Shown piece by piece: positions 5,499 to 7,346 of a stretch of 7,346 nt of DNA (position 1 is the first letter of the stretch; the number at the start of each line of letters is the position of its first letter). The notes below the pieces were generated by a model that saw nothing but the letters and a program-made list of their open reading frames with translations, made no database searches and was not told the DNA's origin. Source of the DNA: Kiritimatiellota bacterium. GTDB lineage: Bacteria > Verrucomicrobiota > Lentisphaeria > Victivallales > JAADHT01. The DNA lies in contig JAADHT010000074.1 of the NCBI GenBank assembly GCA_013151705.1, positions 12,355 through 19,700 of the forward strand, in the 5' to 3' direction. The position numbers and the translations under genes were made by a program.

Positions 5499-6890
5499 AT
5501 GAAAGACTTTAAATACTTCAATTCTGGGCGCGGACCGGCTCTCCAGCCAATTGATATCGGACATGATGACTACTGCGCTTTAATCGAACCCGACACCGCT
5601 TTTTGGAGCTTGGTGAAAAAGAATCAACTCGGCCATATTTTAAGTGACGCCGACTTCATGGACTCCTACAAGGTAAAAATGGAGTTGTTTGAAAAAGAGA
5701 TGACCAATCTTCGGCGCAATTTGAAACCATCGGCGGTCTATTTCAACCCCACGGATCGTTGCAATTTGAACTGCGCCTACTGTTATATCCCAAAAGAGAT
5801 CAGAAAAAACGGCGATCATATGTCGCTTGAGAATTTGACGCGGTCGTTGGGAATTTTGAAAGATTATTTTACAACCACCATTCCCGAAGGATCGAACAGA
5901 CTTCCGCAAATAATCTTCCACGGTTCCGAACCCATGATGAACAAAGACGCCGTCTTCGCTGGAATCGAGAAGTATGCGGACGATTTTCATTTCGGTATAC
6001 AAACCAACGCCACCTTGCTTGACGACGATTCCATAGACTTCATCAAAGAGCACAAAGTGGGTGTCGGAATATCAATAGACGGTCCCACCGCGGAAGTGGG
6101 CGACAGAGCCAGAGTCAATTGGGACGGCCAGGGCGGCGCTTTTGAAAAAGCCGCGTCCGTCATAGAAAAACTGAAAGACCATGCGGGGTTCAACGTCATC
6201 TGCACCGTCACAACGGAAAATATGAGACACCTGACGGAGACTGTGGAGTTCTTTCATGAGAGAGAAGTGAAAGTCTGCATGTTGAATGTTATCAGGTGTA
6301 CTCAGGAGCATTCCAGATGCATCAAACCCGAAGACGCCGACGTAGCCGGACACTTCTTGAGTGCCTTGGACCGCGCTTATGAACTCTATGAACAAACCGG
6401 CCGCAAGCTGATTGTCGCGAATTTCGCGAATATCCTGATCAGCATCATCGCTCCAACCGCTCGTAGATTGATGTGTGATATTTCTCCATGCGGTGGAGGA
6501 CGCTGCTTTTTCGCGGTTTCCGCCAAAGGGGACATGTTCCCTTGCAGCGAGTTCATCGGCCTGCCGGAATTCAACGGAGGGAACATCTTCAAGGACGATA
6601 TCGACGATGTTCTGCAAACGGACCCCTTCAAAAAAGTGACCGGACGCGACGTCGATACGTTTCAGCCTTGCTCGAACTGCGCCATCAAACATTTCTGCGG
6701 TGCGCCTTGTCCGGCGGAAGCGTATGAGATGAATGGAGGAATGGATAAAATCGGAGCCTTTTGCGAGTTCTACGAAGAGCAAACCCGTTACGCTTTCCGA
6801 GTGATTGCCGACGAGAAGGTCGACGCTTTCCTCTGGAAAGGTTGGGACAAAGACACCGAAGTTGTATACGACATCTCTTCTTTGATCTGA
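5499..6890 (+). CDS. cbpB: Radical SAM/SPASM peptide maturase (CbpB-like)
   Basis: A 463-residue cytoplasmic iron-sulfur enzyme that probably modifies the neighbouring 36-residue peptide by S-adenosylmethionine radical chemistry. Residues 1-80 form an N-terminal region of unknown fold, possibly involved in peptide binding. The radical SAM signature CNLNCAYC (C88, C92, C95) follows, with FHGSEPMM as the GGEP-type SAM-binding motif. The C-terminal SPASM domain has the full set of seven cysteines in canonical spacing: C336-x7-G-x4-C349, then C391-x2-C394-x5-C400-x3-C404, then C422. It should therefore bind auxiliary 4Fe-4S clusters. Extra cysteines at 326 and 331 precede it. No B12-binding domain is seen. 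ATG 5499 is the only usable start: a stop lies in frame at 5478-5480 with no ATG, GTG or TTG between, yet there is no Shine-Dalgarno. The architecture resembles anaerobic sulfatase-maturating enzymes, but no sulfatase is nearby and the riboswitch/peptide context favours a peptide maturase. Confidence 0.9.
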   Translation: MKDFKYFNSGRGPALQPIDIGHDDYCALIEPDTAFWSLVKKNQLGHILSDADFMDSYKVKMELFEKEMTNLRRNLKPSAVYFNPTDRCNLNCAYCYIPKEIRKNGDHMSLENLTRSLGILKDYFTTTIPEGSNRLPQIIFHGSEPMMNKDAVFAGIEKYADDFHFGIQTNATLLDDDSIDFIKEHKVGVGISIDGPTAEVGDRARVNWDGQGGAFEKAASVIEKLKDHAGFNVICTVTTENMRHLTETVEFFHEREVKVCMLNVIRCTQEHSRCIKPEDADVAGHFLSALDRAYELYEQTGRKLIVANFANILISIIAPTARRLMCDISPCGGGRCFFAVSAKGDMFPCSEFIGLPEFNGGNIFKDDIDDVLQTDPFKKVTGRDVDTFQPCSNCAIKHFCGAPCPAEAYEMNGGMDKIGAFCEFYEEQTRYAFRVIADEKVDAFLWKGWDKDTEVVYDISSLI

Positions 6891-6924
6891 GTTCAGCGCT
6901 AGTTTTAGTGAGTGAGTGATAGAA

Positions 6925-6941
6925 CGTTTGATTTCCAAACG
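6925..6941. repeat. Short hairpin after cbpB
   Basis: CGTTTG (6925-6930) and CAAACG (6936-6941) form a 6-bp stem with loop ATTTC, 34 nt past the cbpB stop. No T-tract follows on the plus strand, so termination here is doubtful. A GTGAGTGAGTGA tract (6908-6919) lies just before it. Confidence 0.35.
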
Positions 6942-6971
6942 ATTGCAAAATGCCAGTTTGGGGCGGTGTTT

Positions 6972-6998
6972 TGCTAGCCCACGGGGGCAGTTCTAGCA
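6972..6998. repeat. Hairpin at the 3' end of the transposase relic
   Basis: TGCTAG (6972-6977) pairs with CTAGCA (6993-6998), with CCC/GGG (6978-6980 with 6985-6987) stacking inside around a small loop and a CAGTT bulge. Its right arm overlaps the stop codon of the transposase relic. Imperfect hairpins at element ends are typical of IS200/IS605 and REP elements, so this could be the element's end structure. Confidence 0.4.
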
Positions 6999-7301
6999 TT
7001 TGACATCATCCAATTTGTTTTTCACCTTTTTTATTCGCGATTTGAATGCTCTATCATTGGCGAGTCTGGCTTTGAGTGATCTACGACAAGATGAATAGCC
7101 ACCTGGGGTGAGGTTCATAATCTCCGCCAACTCCTTCAACGAAGATCTTCCGCGACAATAAGTAGCGGAAAAATGAATCAACGCCTGTCTTGGCTCATTC
7201 CATTTTCGACAACGAAGAAACAGTACAACCTCTCGACGATTGCCGCGGTTGATCACATGACAACAAACTCCCTCGTACATGACGCGTAACGGTCTTGCCA
7301 T
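6993..7301 (-). pseudogene. Internally deleted REP-associated (Y1-type) transposase
   Basis: The 102-residue frame joins two pieces of a RAYT/IS200-like transposase. Residues 1-24 (MARPLRVMYEGVCCHVINRG and NRRE) are the conserved N-terminus with its first strand. Residues from about 30 on (RKWNEPRQALIHFSATYCRG, then SSLKELAEIM and a Lys/Arg-rich end) resemble the C-terminal helix-turn-helix-like region. Full-length relatives have roughly 200-300 residues. The middle, with the HUH metal-binding histidines and the catalytic tyrosine, is missing, so the protein cannot be an active nuclease. The frame remains open across the junction, so a short protein might still be made. ATG 7301 is chosen because it begins the conserved MARPLR and is preceded by AAAGGGGG; the frame also has an ATG at 7334. 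It is convergent with cbpB and marks mobile-element activity at the cassette's downstream edge. Confidence 0.8.
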
Positions 7302-7346
7302 TTTCAAACCCCCTTTGAATAAAAAACGTTTCACTCAAATGCAAAA

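Noticed and set aside
5499..6890. Anaerobic sulfatase-maturating enzyme as the identity of the radical SAM gene
   Set aside because: The domain layout is similar, but no sulfatase is present, and the riboswitch plus 36-residue peptide directly upstream favours a peptide maturase.

Overview
The window looks like chromosomal DNA of moderate GC content from a Gram-negative anaerobe-like bacterium. The transposase relic has an N-terminus of the type common in Lentisphaerae/Verrucomicrobia (PVC group) genomes, and the gene mix (L-fucose isomerase, a SEC-C protein, a cobalamin-riboswitch peptide/radical-SAM cassette) would suit that group. This placement is an impression from family resemblance, not a proof.

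Layout. (1) 101-1957, plus: complete L-fucose isomerase (fucI) with all metal ligands, followed by a 14-bp-stem hairpin. (2) 2102-3163, plus: GTG-started protein with an N-terminal SEC-C zinc motif and a body of unknown function. (3) 3164-3510: non-coding stretch dense in inverted repeats, including a perfect 13-bp and a perfect 18-bp pair. (4) 4473-3511, minus: complete tryptophanyl-tRNA synthetase (trpS), start set at an internal ATG with a Shine-Dalgarno. (5) 4474-4857: divergent intergenic region without a recognisable gene. (6) 4858-6890, plus: the main point of interest, a cobalamin riboswitch, an expression platform with a strong intrinsic terminator and a candidate antiterminator, a 36-codon peptide gene (cbpA-like), and a radical SAM/SPASM enzyme (cbpB-like). 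(7) 7301-6993, minus: internally deleted REP-associated (Y1-type) transposase, with a hairpin at its 3' end.

How the genes work together. fucI, the SEC-C gene and trpS appear to be independent housekeeping or catabolic units. The 4858-6890 block reads as one regulated unit. Vitamin B12 sensed by the leader RNA would decide whether transcription passes the terminator into cbpA and cbpB, and CbpB would then modify the CbpA peptide (ribosomally made, post-translationally modified peptide logic). The enzyme shows no B12-binding domain, so B12 appears to be a signal and not the enzyme's cofactor. The function of the modified peptide is unknown; a role in B12 scarcity is an inference from the switch alone.
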